Notes: generated by a model from the letters alone, not told the origin. Numbered from the stretch's first letter, positions 16,562 through 26,176 are shown. The stretch: 64,000 bases of DNA from Streptomyces luteolifulvus (GCF_008806595.1 NZ_VZRB01000001.1:62001-126000); one strand, 5' to 3'. Translations and numbers: made by a program.

Positions 16562-17471
16562 ACTGCACCTCCGTCGCACAGATCTCGTAGCCGAACCACT
16601 TGTTGATCGCGAGCATCGGGTCGTTTCCGGCGTCGTTGCCCGTGAACGCCTCCGTGAATCCGGCGGCCCGGGCGCGGTGCAGGGAGGCGTTCTTGGCGAG
16701 CTTCGCCAGGCCCCGGCCGCGGTGGTCGCGGGCGGTTCCGGTCATCACGGTGCCATAGCGCGCGGCGCCGTCCGTGCGGGCCGCGCTGAAGGCGGCGGGG
16801 CGGCCGTCGGCGACCACGACCGACGTCAGGTCGAGGCTGAGCAGCGGATGGCGCCAGGTCTCCTCCAGCCACGCCTCGTAATCGGTGAACTCGCGGTCGA
16901 TGTCGCTCGGTTCGTCCGCCAGGGTGTGAGCGTCGAGCTCGAACAACGGGCGCGGATCGTCCGCGAAGTCGGCGGCCGTGCGCAGCTCCACGCCCGGCGG
17001 GGGGTTCTGGAGCGGCGGGAGTGTGCCGTTCGCCAGGTCGAGGCGGAGGAAGTGCGCGGAGCGGCGGGCACGGTAGCCGTGCCGTTCGGCGAAGACCCGG
17101 TTTCCGGGCTCGTCCAGGACCCAGGTGAAGAGCCTGGTCGCGCCCAGCCCGGCCAGGTGCTCCTCGGCGGCCCGGGCCAGGAGCGCGCCGGCGCCGCGCC
17201 GCGTCCGCTCCGGGTGCACATACACATTGATGTAGCCCTGGCCGGGCTCCGGGCTGTCGTGGACCAGGCCGACCTGGGCGGTGCCGATCACCTCGCCGTC
17301 CTCCTCCGCGACGAGAGGGCGGTAGTGGGAGTCGGGGTGGGCGTGGGCGAGGTCGTAGGCGAGGGAGTCCGGGGTGAGCAGGAAGAACGGCAGGGCGAGG
17401 GTTCGGACGCGGGCGAAGGCCTCGGCATCGGCCGGGACTCCGGGACGCAGGTCGCGCACGATCACTGTCAT
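16542..17471 (-). CDS. tandem-GNAT acetyltransferase
   Basis: 309 residues made of two GNAT domains: the first (about 5-150) has YVHPERTRRGAGALL as its acetyl-CoA loop, the second (about 165-309) has DHRGRGLAKLAKNAS. Double-GNAT proteins in actinobacteria include mycothiol synthase-like and antibiotic acetyltransferases; the substrate here is not clear. It is the first gene of a two-gene operon with the DUF402 protein. Confidence 0.85.
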   Translation of the reverse strand: MTVIVRDLRPGVPADAEAFARVRTLALPFFLLTPDSLAYDLAHAHPDSHYRPLVAEEDGEVIGTAQVGLVHDSPEPGQGYINVYVHPERTRRGAGALLARAAEEHLAGLGATRLFTWVLDEPGNRVFAERHGYRARRSAHFLRLDLANGTLPPLQNPPPGVELRTAADFADDPRPLFELDAHTLADEPSDIDREFTDYEAWLEETWRHPLLSLDLTSVVVADGRPAAFSAARTDGAARYGTVMTGTARDHRGRGLAKLAKNASLHRARAAGFTEAFTGNDAGNDPMLAINKWFGYEICATEVQYARELG

Positions 17472-17542
17472 GTGGGCGCACGCTACGGGGGTGGCACACC
17501 GGGTTGCCTCTCATTTTCCGGCGGGTGCGGGACAATCACCCC

Positions 17543-17914
17543 GTGACCTTGAAGATCCACATCGATGACAGTGCCCCGCCGTTCGAGCAGGTGCGCGCGC
17601 AGATCTCCGAGCAGGCGCGGTCGGGGGTGCTGCCGGTGGGGTACCGGCTGCCGACGGTGCGCGGACTGGCCGAGTCGCTCGGGCTCGCCGCGAACACCGT
17701 CGCCAAGGCGTACCGGGCTCTGGAGACGGACGGGGTGATCGAGACGCGGGGGCGCAACGGAACGTTCGTCGCTGCGGCGGGGTCGGCGGCGGAGCGGGAG
17801 GCTGCCGCCGCCGCGCAGAGTTATGTGGAGCGGGTTCGGCGGCTCGGGCTTACTGAGGGGGATGCGCTCGCCGCCGTGCGGGATGCCCTGCGGGCGGCCT
17901 ACGGGGAGGATTGA
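17543..17914 (+). CDS. GntR-family regulator (YtrA type)
   Basis: 123 residues: winged helix (PFEQVRAQISEQARSGVLPVGYRLPTVRGLAESLGLAANTVAKAYR across about 9-55) with only a short C-terminal helix, the hallmark of the YtrA subfamily. Those usually control ABC transporters; none is adjacent. GTG at 17543 gives the usual length. Divergent from the acetyltransferase operon. Confidence 0.85.
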   Translation: MTLKIHIDDSAPPFEQVRAQISEQARSGVLPVGYRLPTVRGLAESLGLAANTVAKAYRALETDGVIETRGRNGTFVAAAGSAAEREAAAAAQSYVERVRRLGLTEGDALAAVRDALRAAYGED

Positions 17915-17964
17915 GGGGCCCGAGGAGGGTTCGGGAAAGTGACCGGCGGGGCACGCAGAATGCT

Positions 17965-18735
17965 TCAGCTGCGTGCCGTCAGCTCCGGAATGCGGGTCAC
18001 CGTCAGTTCCGCCCTCGCCGCCGCCCTTCCGAACGTCACCGCGTCCTTCACCGCCGCGCCGCCCGGGTCGTTGTTGAAGTACGCGTACACGTCCTCCGCG
18101 TCGGACCAGGTCGTGGCGATGCGGTCGATCCAGGTGTCCAGGGAGCGCCGGCCGTAGCGCGGCCATGGCTGGGCGCGGCCCTCGTGGAAGCGGACGTAGC
18201 CCCAGTCGGTGGTCCGCCACAGCGGGGCCACGGGCCGGGCCTGGACATCGGCCCAGCACAGGGCGGCCCGCCGGGACTCCAGTACCTTGCGGACCTCGGG
18301 CGTCCACCAGGAGTCGTGGCGGGGCTCGACGGCGACCCGTGTGCCGGAGGGGAAGCAGCCGAGGCAGGCGTCCAGCAGGCCAGGGTCGGCGCGCAGGGTC
18401 GGCGGGAGCTGGAGCAGGACCGGTCCCAGCCGGTCGTGGAGGCCCTCCGCGTGGGTCATCAGGCGGTGCACCGGCTCCTCGGGGTCCTTCAGGCGCTTGA
18501 TGTGGGTGAGGTACCGGCTGGCCTTGACCGCGACCACGAAGTCCGCGGGCACGCGGTCGCGCCAGGACTCGAAGTTCTCCTTCGTCGGCAGACGATAGAA
18601 CGCGTTGTTGATCTCCACGGTGGCGAAGAGCCGTGTGTACTCCTCCAGCCACAGCCGCGTCGGAACCCCGGCGGGGTACACCAGGTCCCGCCAGTCCTTG
18701 TACTGCCACCCCGAGGTTCCGACGAACAGGGTCAT
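17965..18735 (-). CDS. DUF72 family protein
   Basis: 256 residues, a complete DUF72 TIM-barrel-like protein: FVGTSGWQYKDW opening, EINNAFYRLP, VKASRYLTHIKRL, EPRHDSWW, and the closing YAYFNNDPGGAA. The reaction is unknown in the family. Stand-alone gene, the last of a minus-strand run downstream of the AAA ATPase. Confidence 0.9.
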   Translation of the reverse strand: MTLFVGTSGWQYKDWRDLVYPAGVPTRLWLEEYTRLFATVEINNAFYRLPTKENFESWRDRVPADFVVAVKASRYLTHIKRLKDPEEPVHRLMTHAEGLHDRLGPVLLQLPPTLRADPGLLDACLGCFPSGTRVAVEPRHDSWWTPEVRKVLESRRAALCWADVQARPVAPLWRTTDWGYVRFHEGRAQPWPRYGRRSLDTWIDRIATTWSDAEDVYAYFNNDPGGAAVKDAVTFGRAAARAELTVTRIPELTARS

Positions 18736-18750
18736 ACGTCCATCAAAGCA

Positions 18751-19845
18751 CTACAGATAAAGCCCCGCGTCCGCCCCGCCCCGCGGCTCCGGCAGCGATG
18801 TCGGTGAGGTGCCCCGGCGCAGCGCGTACAGCTCGGCCAGGGTCGCGCCCTCGCGGCCCACTCCCTCCTCCGTGCCCAGCCAAGTGACCGCCTCCCGACG
18901 GGTGAGCGGGCCCACCTCGATGCGGGCCAGGCAGCGGCCGGGGCGGACGACGGCGGGGTGGAGGCGCTCCAGGTCCTCGTTGGTGGTGACGCCGACGAGG
19001 ACGTTGCGGCCCTGGCCGAGCAGGCCGTCGGTCAGGTTCAGCAGCCGCGACAGGGCCTGCCCCGCCGTGTGCTTGGCCTCGCCGCGGATCAGTTCGTCGC
19101 AGTCCTCAAGGAGCAGCAGGCGCCAACGTCCTTTTCCCGCCGCGTCCTCCTCGCCGATCGCGATGTCCATCAGATAGCCGACGTCGGAGAACAGCCGCTC
19201 CGGGTCCAGCACGCAGTCCACCTGGCACCAGTCCCGCCAGGAACGGGCCAGTGTCCGCAGCGCCGAGGTCTTCCCGGTGCCCGGCGGGCCGTGCAGAAGC
19301 AGCAGCCGGCCGGCGATGTCCTGCGGGGTCGTCTTCATCAGACGGTCCATCGCATCCGCCACCGGCGCGGTGTAGTTGGGGCGGACCTCGTCCCACGTCC
19401 CGGCGGAGATCTGCCGGGTGGTGCGGTGCGGGCCGCGTCTCGGGGACACGTACCAGAAGCCCATCGTGACGTTCTCCGGCTGCGGTTCGGGCTCGTCCGC
19501 CGCGCCGTCCGTGGCCTGGTCGAGGATCTTCGCGGCCAGTTCGGCGCTGGTCGCCGTCACCGTGATGTCGGCGCCCCGGTTCCAGCGGGAGATCAGCAGG
19601 GTCCAGCCGTCGCCCTCGGCCAGCGTGGCGCTGCGGTCGTCGTCGCGGGCGATGCGCAACACGCGGGCGCCCGGGGGCATGAGGGTGGCCCCGGACCGTA
19701 CGCGGTCGATGTTGGCCGCGTGCGAGTACGGCTGCTCGCCCGTCGCGAAGCGGCCGAGGAACAGCGCGTCGACGACATCGGACGGCGAGTCGCTGTCGTC
19801 GACGTTGAGCCGGATCGGCAGAGCGTCGTGTGGGTTCGCAGACAT
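18751..19845 (-). CDS. AAA ATPase with DUF5925-like N-terminus
   Basis: 364 residues. A 130-residue N-terminal domain resembling DUF5925 precedes an AAA core with Walker A GPPGTGKT (186-193), Walker B LLLLEDCDE (243-251), a sensor-1 VGVTTNEDLERLHPAVVRPGR and arginine fingers. Family members are cytosolic remodelers of unknown substrate. ATG at 19845 is chosen as the first start giving a clean N-terminal domain; the longer frame would run into the tandem repeat. It lies 15 bases before the DUF72 gene and may be cotranscribed with it. Confidence 0.87.
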   Translation of the reverse strand: MSANPHDALPIRLNVDDSDSPSDVVDALFLGRFATGEQPYSHAANIDRVRSGATLMPPGARVLRIARDDDRSATLAEGDGWTLLISRWNRGADITVTATSAELAAKILDQATDGAADEPEPQPENVTMGFWYVSPRRGPHRTTRQISAGTWDEVRPNYTAPVADAMDRLMKTTPQDIAGRLLLLHGPPGTGKTSALRTLARSWRDWCQVDCVLDPERLFSDVGYLMDIAIGEEDAAGKGRWRLLLLEDCDELIRGEAKHTAGQALSRLLNLTDGLLGQGRNVLVGVTTNEDLERLHPAVVRPGRCLARIEVGPLTRREAVTWLGTEEGVGREGATLAELYALRRGTSPTSLPEPRGGADAGLYL

Positions 19846-19889
19846 GCCGCCATGATCCGGCACGGCGCCGCCCGGTGCACGCGGTTTCC

Positions 19890-20603
19890 GCGGCGTGCCC
19901 GCAGCGCCGCTCCGGCCCGGGACCGTGCCGCCCGCCATCGGGCGCGGGTGGCACGGGTCTGGGCCGTCGTCGTTCCGGTGGCCGTGGGCCGTGGTCAGGC
20001 GTGGACGAGGGAGCGGATGGCCGTTCGGCCGGCCTGGCGTGTTCTGCGTGCCACGGCATATCCCTTGGTGAGCGCACGGTCCTTGGCGAAGTTCGGGGCG
20101 ATCGCTCGCTCCTGGAGCAGTCGTTCGGCGGCGTGCCCGCAGCGCCGCTCCGGCCCGGGACCGTGCCGCCCGCCATCGGGCGCGGGTGGCACGGGTCTGG
20201 GCCGTCGTCGTTCCGGTGGCCGTGGGCCGTGGTCAGGCGTGGACGAGGGAGCGGATGGCCGTTCGGCCGGCCTGGCGTGTTCTGCGTGCCACGGCATATC
20301 CCTTGGTGAGCGCACGGTCCTTGGCGAAGTTCGGGGCGATCGCTCGCTCCTGGAGCAGTCGTTCGGCGGCGTGCCCGCAGCGCCGCTCCGGCCCGGGACC
20401 GTGCCGCCCGCCATCGGGCGCGGGTGGCACGGGTCTGGGCCGTCGTCGTTCCGGTGGCCGTGGGCCGTGGTCAGGCGTGGACGAGGGAGCGGATGGCCGT
20501 TCGGCCGGCCTGGCGTGTTCTGCGTGCCACGGCATATCCCTTGGTGAGCGCACGGTCCTTGGCGAAGGTCCGGGCGATCGCTCGCCCCTGGAGCAGTCGT
20601 TCG
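19890..20603. repeat. three tandem copies of a 238-bp unit
   Basis: Units at 19890-20127, 20128-20365 and 20366-20603 have an exact period of 238. Each contains the last 44 or so codons of the polysaccharide deacetylase gene plus about 104 bp of the following spacer, including a hairpin (CCGTGCC/GGCACGG outer, GCCCG/CGGGC inner arms). Unit 3 is the live gene end; units 1 and 2 are almost identical to each other but differ from unit 3 at a few positions near the left of the coding part (for example TTCGGGGCG versus GTCCGGGCG). So units 1 and 2 are truncated gene tails without start. Confidence 0.93.
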
Positions 20604-21277
20604 AACTCCGCGATGCCCGTGCTGCGGCGCACCGTGACGCGCCGCAGGGCGTACGGCCCCTGCCGGCGGCGGGCCAGGCCGTTGCCGACCGCGAGCGCCT
20701 GGGCGTACCCCACTTCGCGCACCGCTTCCCGCACCCGGCGGCTGGAGTAGCCGTAGGGGTAGGCGAACGAGGCCGGGACGGTGCCCAGTTCGTCCGAGAC
20801 GATCTCCTTGCAGAGGATCAGCTCGGAGCGCAGCCCGGTGTCGTCGAGCCGGTCGAGCTGCGGATGGGTGTGACTGTGGCCGCCGATCTCCACGTCCGCC
20901 GCGACGAGATCGCGGACCTGGTCCCAGTCCAGCATGGTGTCCAGGCCGCCGCCGGTGTCGTGCGGGCCGCGCAGCCAGCCCGTGGTGACGAACAGGGTGG
21001 CCGCGAAGCCGTGTTCGGCGAGCGCGGGGAGGGCGTGCCGGTGCACGCCCTCGTAGCCGTCGTCGAAGGTGATCAGGACCGGCCGCTCGGGCAGCGGACT
21101 TCCCGAGCGCCAGTGGGCGGCCAGCGCGGCGGTGCCGACCGGGGCGAAGCCCAGGTCCGCGATCAGCGACAGCTGCCGCGCGAAGGCCTCCGGGGCCACC
21201 GAGAGATCACGTGTGGCGTCGTTCGGACCGGCCGCGACCGAGTGGTACATGAGGATCGGCACCGGCGCTTCACTCAT
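20471..21277 (-). CDS. polysaccharide deacetylase (NodB family)
   Basis: 268 residues. NodB homology domain: TFDDGYEG (catalytic base and metal Asp), metal-binding GGHSHTHPQLD, and FAYPYGYSSRRVREAV. It should deacetylate an N-acetyl sugar polymer or act on peptidoglycan/exopolysaccharide; no signal peptide, so the substrate may be a lipid-linked intermediate. The start overlaps the stop of the upstream glycosyltransferase (ATGA), so it is the last gene of a three-gene operon with two glycosyltransferases. Its last 44 codons are part of the 238-bp tandem repeat. Confidence 0.9.
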   Translation of the reverse strand: MSEAPVPILMYHSVAAGPNDATRDLSVAPEAFARQLSLIADLGFAPVGTAALAAHWRSGSPLPERPVLITFDDGYEGVHRHALPALAEHGFAATLFVTTGWLRGPHDTGGGLDTMLDWDQVRDLVAADVEIGGHSHTHPQLDRLDDTGLRSELILCKEIVSDELGTVPASFAYPYGYSSRRVREAVREVGYAQALAVGNGLARRRQGPYALRRVTVRRSTGIAEFERLLQGRAIARTFAKDRALTKGYAVARRTRQAGRTAIRSLVHA

Positions 21278-22269
21278 GGGCCGGTCCTCTCGATCGGGGC
21301 CGACGAGAAGGCGACGCCGCCCCGGCGCGCCCGGACGCTGCCCACCACATAGCCGCCCGCCGCCGTGAGCACCCCGGCGACGATCGCGCCCGCCCGGCCC
21401 GCGCCGCCCGGCCGGGCCAGCAGGACGTCCCGCAACCCGCGCGCCACCCCGGCCGGCAGCACCCGGGTGGTGTAGCGGCGCTCCGACTCAAGTCCCTTGC
21501 CGGCGCCGACGCTCCGGGCCACCAGCGCCTTCGACAGGCCCTCGGCGTAGGCGCGGGTGCGGAAGTACCCGAAGTGCTCGCGCGCCGCGGGCACCCGGTG
21601 GTGGATCACCGCCCGGTCGTCGATCAGCAGGACCGCCTCGGGCCGGGCGCGGCTGAGGCGGATGCACAGCTCCGTCTCCTCGCAGCCCAGCGGGCGCTTG
21701 TCGCCGTCGCGTCCGATGCCGGTCGCGAAGCCGCCCGCCGCGTCGAACGCCGCACGGCGGAACGAGGCGTTGCCGCCGAGCACGTTGCGCACCCGGACCC
21801 GGCCCGCTGGCAGGCCCCGGTAGGTGCAGCCCACCACCCAGTCGAACTCCTCAGGAAACCAGGCGGGCCGGCGTCCGGACGCCCAGATCGGCACCGTACG
21901 CCCGCCGACGGCCACGACCTGCGGGTCCGCGAACCCGTCGGCGAAGTGGCGCAGCCAGTCGCGTTCGGCCACGGCGTCGTCGTCGAGGAAGGCGATCACC
22001 TCGCCGCGGGAGGCGGCGATCCCGGTGTTGCGGCCGGCGGACAGGCCGCGCGGGCCCGCGTTGGCGAGCGCCCGCACCTCGCCGGCTTCCTTGTACTCCT
22101 TGGCCAGCCGGTCCAGGAGCGCCGGGTTGTGGTCGACGACCAGCAGGATCTCCAGCGCGGGCCGGGACTGTGCGCGTACGGAGGAGACCGCCGCGAGGAT
22201 GTCCTGCCAGCGGTCTTCGGTGTAGGCGCAGATCACGACCGAGATGCCGAGCATGCCGGGCTCGCTCAA
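21274..22269 (-). CDS. family 2 glycosyltransferase
   Basis: 331 residues. GT-A fold: SVVICAYTEDRW opening, DDD at AFLDDDAVAERDW (metal-binding DxD), GGNASFRR and CEETELCIRL acceptor-site motifs. Two hydrophobic stretches near the C-terminus (around 300-315) may anchor it to the membrane. TTG at 22269 is preferred: it overlaps the previous stop (TTGA) and has a GGAGAGG site 4 bases upstream; ATG at 22254 is an alternative 5 codons later. Middle gene of the operon; sugar unknown. Confidence 0.88.
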   Translation of the reverse strand: MSEPGMLGISVVICAYTEDRWQDILAAVSSVRAQSRPALEILLVVDHNPALLDRLAKEYKEAGEVRALANAGPRGLSAGRNTGIAASRGEVIAFLDDDAVAERDWLRHFADGFADPQVVAVGGRTVPIWASGRRPAWFPEEFDWVVGCTYRGLPAGRVRVRNVLGGNASFRRAAFDAAGGFATGIGRDGDKRPLGCEETELCIRLSRARPEAVLLIDDRAVIHHRVPAAREHFGYFRTRAYAEGLSKALVARSVGAGKGLESERRYTTRVLPAGVARGLRDVLLARPGGAGRAGAIVAGVLTAAGGYVVGSVRARRGGVAFSSAPIERTGP

Positions 22270-23087
22270 GACGCCTCTCCCCGGACCGGGTCGAGCATCG
22301 GGGAGTGCTGCTCGCGGCGGCGCAGGGCGCGCCGGTTGGAGCGTTCCTTGAGGATCACCTTGAGCACTCTCAGCCCGTCCCGCACGGCACGCAGATTGCT
22401 GGTGCCGTGGATGCGGAGGTACTCGTGGCTGGGAATCTCCTGCACCTTGAGCCCCGCCTTGACGACGCGGATGTTCATCAGCGTCTCGACCTCGAAGCCG
22501 GTGCAGTCGAGGTCGATCTTGTCCAGGCAGTGCCGCCAGAACGCGTTGTAGCCGTAGCAGAGATCGGTGTAGCGGGCGCCGAACTTGCGGTTGACGGCCG
22601 TGCACAGTGCCCAGTTGCCGAGCTTGCGGATGGGCGTCATGTCGTCGGTGCCGCCGCCGTTGGCGAAGCGGGAGCCCTTGGCGAAGTCCGCGCCCGAGAC
22701 GAGGGCGGAGACGTACGACACGATCTCGTTGCCGTCGGCCGAGCCGTCCGCGTCGACCATCACGATGATGTCGCCGGTGCACTCCTCGAAACCGCTGGTC
22801 AGCGCATCCCCCTTGCCCTTGCCTCGCTGCTCGACCACCTTGACGTCGGGCCAGAGTTCGCGGGCGACCTCCACGGTCGCGTCGGTGGAGTTGCCGTCCA
22901 CGAGGACCACTTCATGGATCCAGCCCGGAAGGGTCTTGAAGACGTACGGAAGATTCTCCGCCTCGTTCATGGCGGGGATCACCACGCTCACCGGCGGCGC
23001 GATGGCCAGGTGAGAGGAGATCGGCCGGTACTTGGCGGCCATGGACGGACTGTGTCCGGTGGTCGCCGGATGCAGAACTGAGCTCAT
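22266..23087 (-). CDS. family 2 glycosyltransferase (dolichyl-phosphate mannosyltransferase-like)
   Basis: 273 residues. GT-A domain with SVVIPAMNEAENLPYV, VDGNSTDATVEVA, and DADGSADGNEI (DxD), as in polyprenyl-phosphate glycosyltransferases such as Ppm1/DPM. There is no C-terminal membrane domain. It is the first gene of the operon, followed by another GT2 and a polysaccharide deacetylase, suggesting assembly of a modified envelope glycan on a lipid carrier. Confidence 0.88.
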   Translation of the reverse strand: MSSVLHPATTGHSPSMAAKYRPISSHLAIAPPVSVVIPAMNEAENLPYVFKTLPGWIHEVVLVDGNSTDATVEVARELWPDVKVVEQRGKGKGDALTSGFEECTGDIIVMVDADGSADGNEIVSYVSALVSGADFAKGSRFANGGGTDDMTPIRKLGNWALCTAVNRKFGARYTDLCYGYNAFWRHCLDKIDLDCTGFEVETLMNIRVVKAGLKVQEIPSHEYLRIHGTSNLRAVRDGLRVLKVILKERSNRRALRRREQHSPMLDPVRGEAS

Positions 23088-23656
23088 GAGTCTGGTCCCT
23101 CTCGTCCGGTGGACCGCCCGCCCCTGGGCGGCCCGGTTCTGTGTCCCGGTTCGAAAGGGGGGTTCTCACCCAGGTCATGACGGAAGGGTTCTCCGTGCAC
23201 GTCGGGTGAGCTGGCAAAGCTGGCCGTCTGCCGGACAACGGCAGCCGGTCTCGCGGCACGACTCGGTCACCTGTGCGGTCACCGAGCACGGCACCCCCCT
23301 ACCGCGCCCCGCGCCGGGTTCCGTCGCGGTCCTTGAGCCCTCCCCTTGAGCCGCTTGCTGACGGACCGATGCGGGTGAGATGTACGACGGTATTGATGAT
23401 TGAGCACTTATGGCAAGACCTGGAACAAGGCCTCACGTTTTCGTTGATTTGACCGTTACAGCGTGGTGATTCTCCCCACCTTGACCGGATTTCCCCCATC
23501 CGTTTGACGGCACGGGCGAAGGCGCGTCCATGTCGCGCAGCCCCGTGCGGGCCGTCAAGTACCGAAAGAGCCGAAAAGTCTTGGCATGGACACTTCCCGT
23601 CAACACAGGTGATTGCTACGACGGTTGTGGCAGAGATCCTGCTAAAGGGAGGTTCC
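23088..23656. other. long divergent intergenic region
   Basis: About 570 bases separate the divergent glycosyltransferase operon and SGNH lipase gene. The stretch 23380-23480 is unusually AT-rich for this genome and contains TTGACC and TTGATT hexamers that could be promoter elements; a second candidate promoter region (CTTGGCATGGACAC, near 23580) lies closer to the lipase. No credible coding frame was found on either strand. Confidence 0.5.
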
Positions 23657-24463
23657 ATGAGACGTTCCCGACTTTTCGCATACGTCAGCTCACTCCTCCT
23701 TGCCGCCGGTGCCGTCCTCACCGGGACCACCGCGGCACAGGCGTCCCAACTCGCCGCAACCGGCGGGTACGTGGCCCTCGGCGACTCCTACTCCTCCGGA
23801 GTCGGCGCGGGCAGCTACATCGGCTCCAGCGGCGACTGCAAGCGCAGCACGAAGGCCTATCCCTACCTCTGGGCCGCCGCCCATTCACCCTCGTCGTTCG
23901 CCTTCACCGCCTGCTCGGGCGCTCGTACGGGTGATGTTCTGTCCGGTCAGCTGGGCCCGCTCAACTCCGCCACCGCCTTCGTCTCCATCTCCATCGGTGG
24001 CAACGACGCCGGCTTCTCCGACGTCATGACGACCTGCGTGCTCCAGTCCAACAGCTCCTGCCTGTCCCGGATCGCCACCGCGAAGGCGTACGTCGACTCG
24101 ACGCTCCCCGGCAAGCTCGACAGCGTCTACTCGGCGATCCGCGCCAAGGCACCGTCCGCCCGGGTCGTCGTACTCGGCTACCCCCGCTTCTACAAGCTCG
24201 GCACCACCTGCGTCGGCCTGTCCGAGACCAAGCGGAAGGCGATCAACGACGCGGCCGACTACCTCGACACCGCCATCGCCAAGCGGGCCGCGAACCACGG
24301 CTACGCCTACGGCGACGTCCGCACCACCTTCACCGGTCATGAGATCTGCTCCGGCAGCTCCTGGCTGCACAGCCTCAACTGGCTCAACATCGGCGAGTCG
24401 TACCACCCGACCGCGGGCGGCCAGTCCGGCGGCTATCTGCCCGTGCTGAGCAGCCTCGACTGA
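23657..24463 (+). CDS. secreted SGNH/GDSL lipase
   Basis: 268 residues. Signal peptide 1-29 (AQA region), then an SGNH hydrolase: Ser44 in GDSYSSG, Gly and Asn116 in GGND, His250 with Asp-type HPTAGGQ block V. Six cysteines (61, 86, 127, 135, 185, 231) suit the three disulfides of actinomycete lipases of this class; it resembles the structurally known Streptomyces SGNH lipase. AGGGAGG before the ATG at 23657 sets the start. It ends three bases from the convergent kinase gene. Confidence 0.93.
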   Translation: MRRSRLFAYVSSLLLAAGAVLTGTTAAQASQLAATGGYVALGDSYSSGVGAGSYIGSSGDCKRSTKAYPYLWAAAHSPSSFAFTACSGARTGDVLSGQLGPLNSATAFVSISIGGNDAGFSDVMTTCVLQSNSSCLSRIATAKAYVDSTLPGKLDSVYSAIRAKAPSARVVVLGYPRFYKLGTTCVGLSETKRKAINDAADYLDTAIAKRAANHGYAYGDVRTTFTGHEICSGSSWLHSLNWLNIGESYHPTAGGQSGGYLPVLSSLD

Positions 24464-24466
24464 GAC

Positions 24467-26074
24467 TCAGGAGGTCGGAGAAGCGGAACCAGAGGGGGAG
24501 GCCCCGCCCGTCGGGGTCTCCGCCACACAGGTCACCGAGAACGGGACCTCGTTGGAGGTCGTGCGCACCGGGTCCCGTACCTCGACACTGATCGCGTTCC
24601 GGAACGTCCCGGTCTCGTCGTACGTCGTCACGAACGCCTGATCCTGCTGGGTCCGCCCGCCGCCCGCCGGGAAGGACAACGTCTTCCAGCCCTGATCCAT
24701 GACCTGGCCGTCCCGCGACACCCACCGATAGCTCACCTGCGCCGGCAGCCGGCCCACCGTGATGGTCGCCGTGAACGCCGGTGCCTGACCGCTCGGCGGG
24801 GGGCAGGTGCCGGAGTAGTCCGTGTGCGCGCCGGTCACGCTGACCCCGACGGTCTGCGGCGGAGCGCTCGACGGGCCGGAGCTCTTGCTGGGGGAGGGGG
24901 CGGGGCCCCCGCCCTTCGGTGTGCTCTCCTCGGTCGCGGGGGTCGAACTCACCCCGGCGCTCCTGCTCTTGCTCGCAGTGCCGCCGTTCCCGCCGTCGTC
25001 GCGGTTCAGCAGGGCGTACGTCAGCCCGGCGATCGCCAGCGCCAGCGCGGCCAGGCCGGCGACCAGCACGACGGCCGCCCGGCGGTTGCGGTCCGGTCCG
25101 GCCGTCGTCGGAGTGGTCGTCGCGACGGGCGAGCGCTGCGTCCTCGCGGTCGGCAGCGGCATCGGGGGCGTCGGCGACGGCTGCTCCGGATGACCCGCGA
25201 ACGTCGGTGTGTACGGCGTCGTCCGCACCGTGTCGGCCCGGGGCGAGCCGCCCGCGCCGACGATCCGCAGATCCTGCTCGGCCCGGTCGGCCGGCAGCCG
25301 CTCGGCCGGGTCCTTGCGCAGCAGACCCTCGATCACCGGGGCGAGCGGACCCGCCCGGCGCGGTGGCGGCAGCTCCTCGTCGACGATCGCGCGCAGGGTG
25401 CTGAGCGGAGTGTTCTGGCGGAACGGGGAGTTGCCCTCGACCGCCGCGTACAGCAGCACACCGAGCGACCACAGGTCGGACTCGGGACCCGGCGTACGGC
25501 CCAGCGCCCGTTCCGGCGCGAGGAACTCGGGCGAGCCGATGACCTCGCCGGTCATGGTCAGCGCGGAACTGCCCTCGACCATGGCGATCCCGAAGTCGGT
25601 GAGCACCACCCGGCCGTCGTTCGACAACAGGACGTTGGCCGGCTTCACGTCCCGGTGCAGCACCCCTGCCGCGTGGGCGGCCCGCAACGCGGCGAGCACC
25701 TCGGCACCGATGTGCGCTGCGCGCCGGGGATCGAGCGGGCCCTCCGCGTCCAGCAGATCGGCCAGGGACAGGCCGGGGACCAGCTCCATCACGATCCAGG
25801 GGCGGCCGTCCTGGGTGGCCACGTCGTACACCGTCACCACATTGCGGTCGGCGACCCGGGCAGCCGCCCACGCCTCGCGCTCCAGCCGGGCGTACATCCG
25901 CTCGACATCACCGGCCGGCAGCCCGGCCGGGGCGCGCACCTCTTTGACGGCCACCTCGCGGTGCAGCACCTCGTCGCGGGCGCGCCACACGGTTCCCATG
26001 CCGCCCTCGCCGAGCGGGGCGAGAAGACGGTAGCGGCCGGCGATCAGACGTTCACTGCCCGGTTCTTCGGACAC
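24467..26074 (-). CDS. transmembrane Ser/Thr protein kinase
   Basis: 535 residues. PknB-type kinase domain 14-270 with GEGGMGTVW loop, Lys44, HRDVKPANVLL (Asp142) and DFG at 160-162, so it should be active. A Pro/Thr-rich juxtamembrane part, one membrane helix (333-356), a Ser/Pro linker, and an extracellular roughly 130-residue domain (VGVSVTGAHTDYSGTCP onward) follow; there are no PASTA repeats. The extracellular part resembles Ig-like domains. Start GTG at 26074. Confidence 0.92.
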   Translation of the reverse strand: MSEEPGSERLIAGRYRLLAPLGEGGMGTVWRARDEVLHREVAVKEVRAPAGLPAGDVERMYARLEREAWAAARVADRNVVTVYDVATQDGRPWIVMELVPGLSLADLLDAEGPLDPRRAAHIGAEVLAALRAAHAAGVLHRDVKPANVLLSNDGRVVLTDFGIAMVEGSSALTMTGEVIGSPEFLAPERALGRTPGPESDLWSLGVLLYAAVEGNSPFRQNTPLSTLRAIVDEELPPPRRAGPLAPVIEGLLRKDPAERLPADRAEQDLRIVGAGGSPRADTVRTTPYTPTFAGHPEQPSPTPPMPLPTARTQRSPVATTTPTTAGPDRNRRAAVVLVAGLAALALAIAGLTYALLNRDDGGNGGTASKSRSAGVSSTPATEESTPKGGGPAPSPSKSSGPSSAPPQTVGVSVTGAHTDYSGTCPPPSGQAPAFTATITVGRLPAQVSYRWVSRDGQVMDQGWKTLSFPAGGGRTQQDQAFVTTYDETGTFRNAISVEVRDPVRTTSNEVPFSVTCVAETPTGGASPSGSASPTS

Positions 26075-26176
26075 GAGCGCTCCCCCATTTCGCCTTCGGT
26101 GTTCTGCCTCCGGGATCCGCGTCCGAGTGAAATCTCCACTCCGCGTGCCTGTGCGTGTTTTCTCCCCAAACGTAGC

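Noticed and set aside
19890..20603. CRISPR array or IS duplication
   Set aside because: Unit is 238 bp with no spacers, no inverted ends, no target duplication; it is a tandem copy of a gene end.
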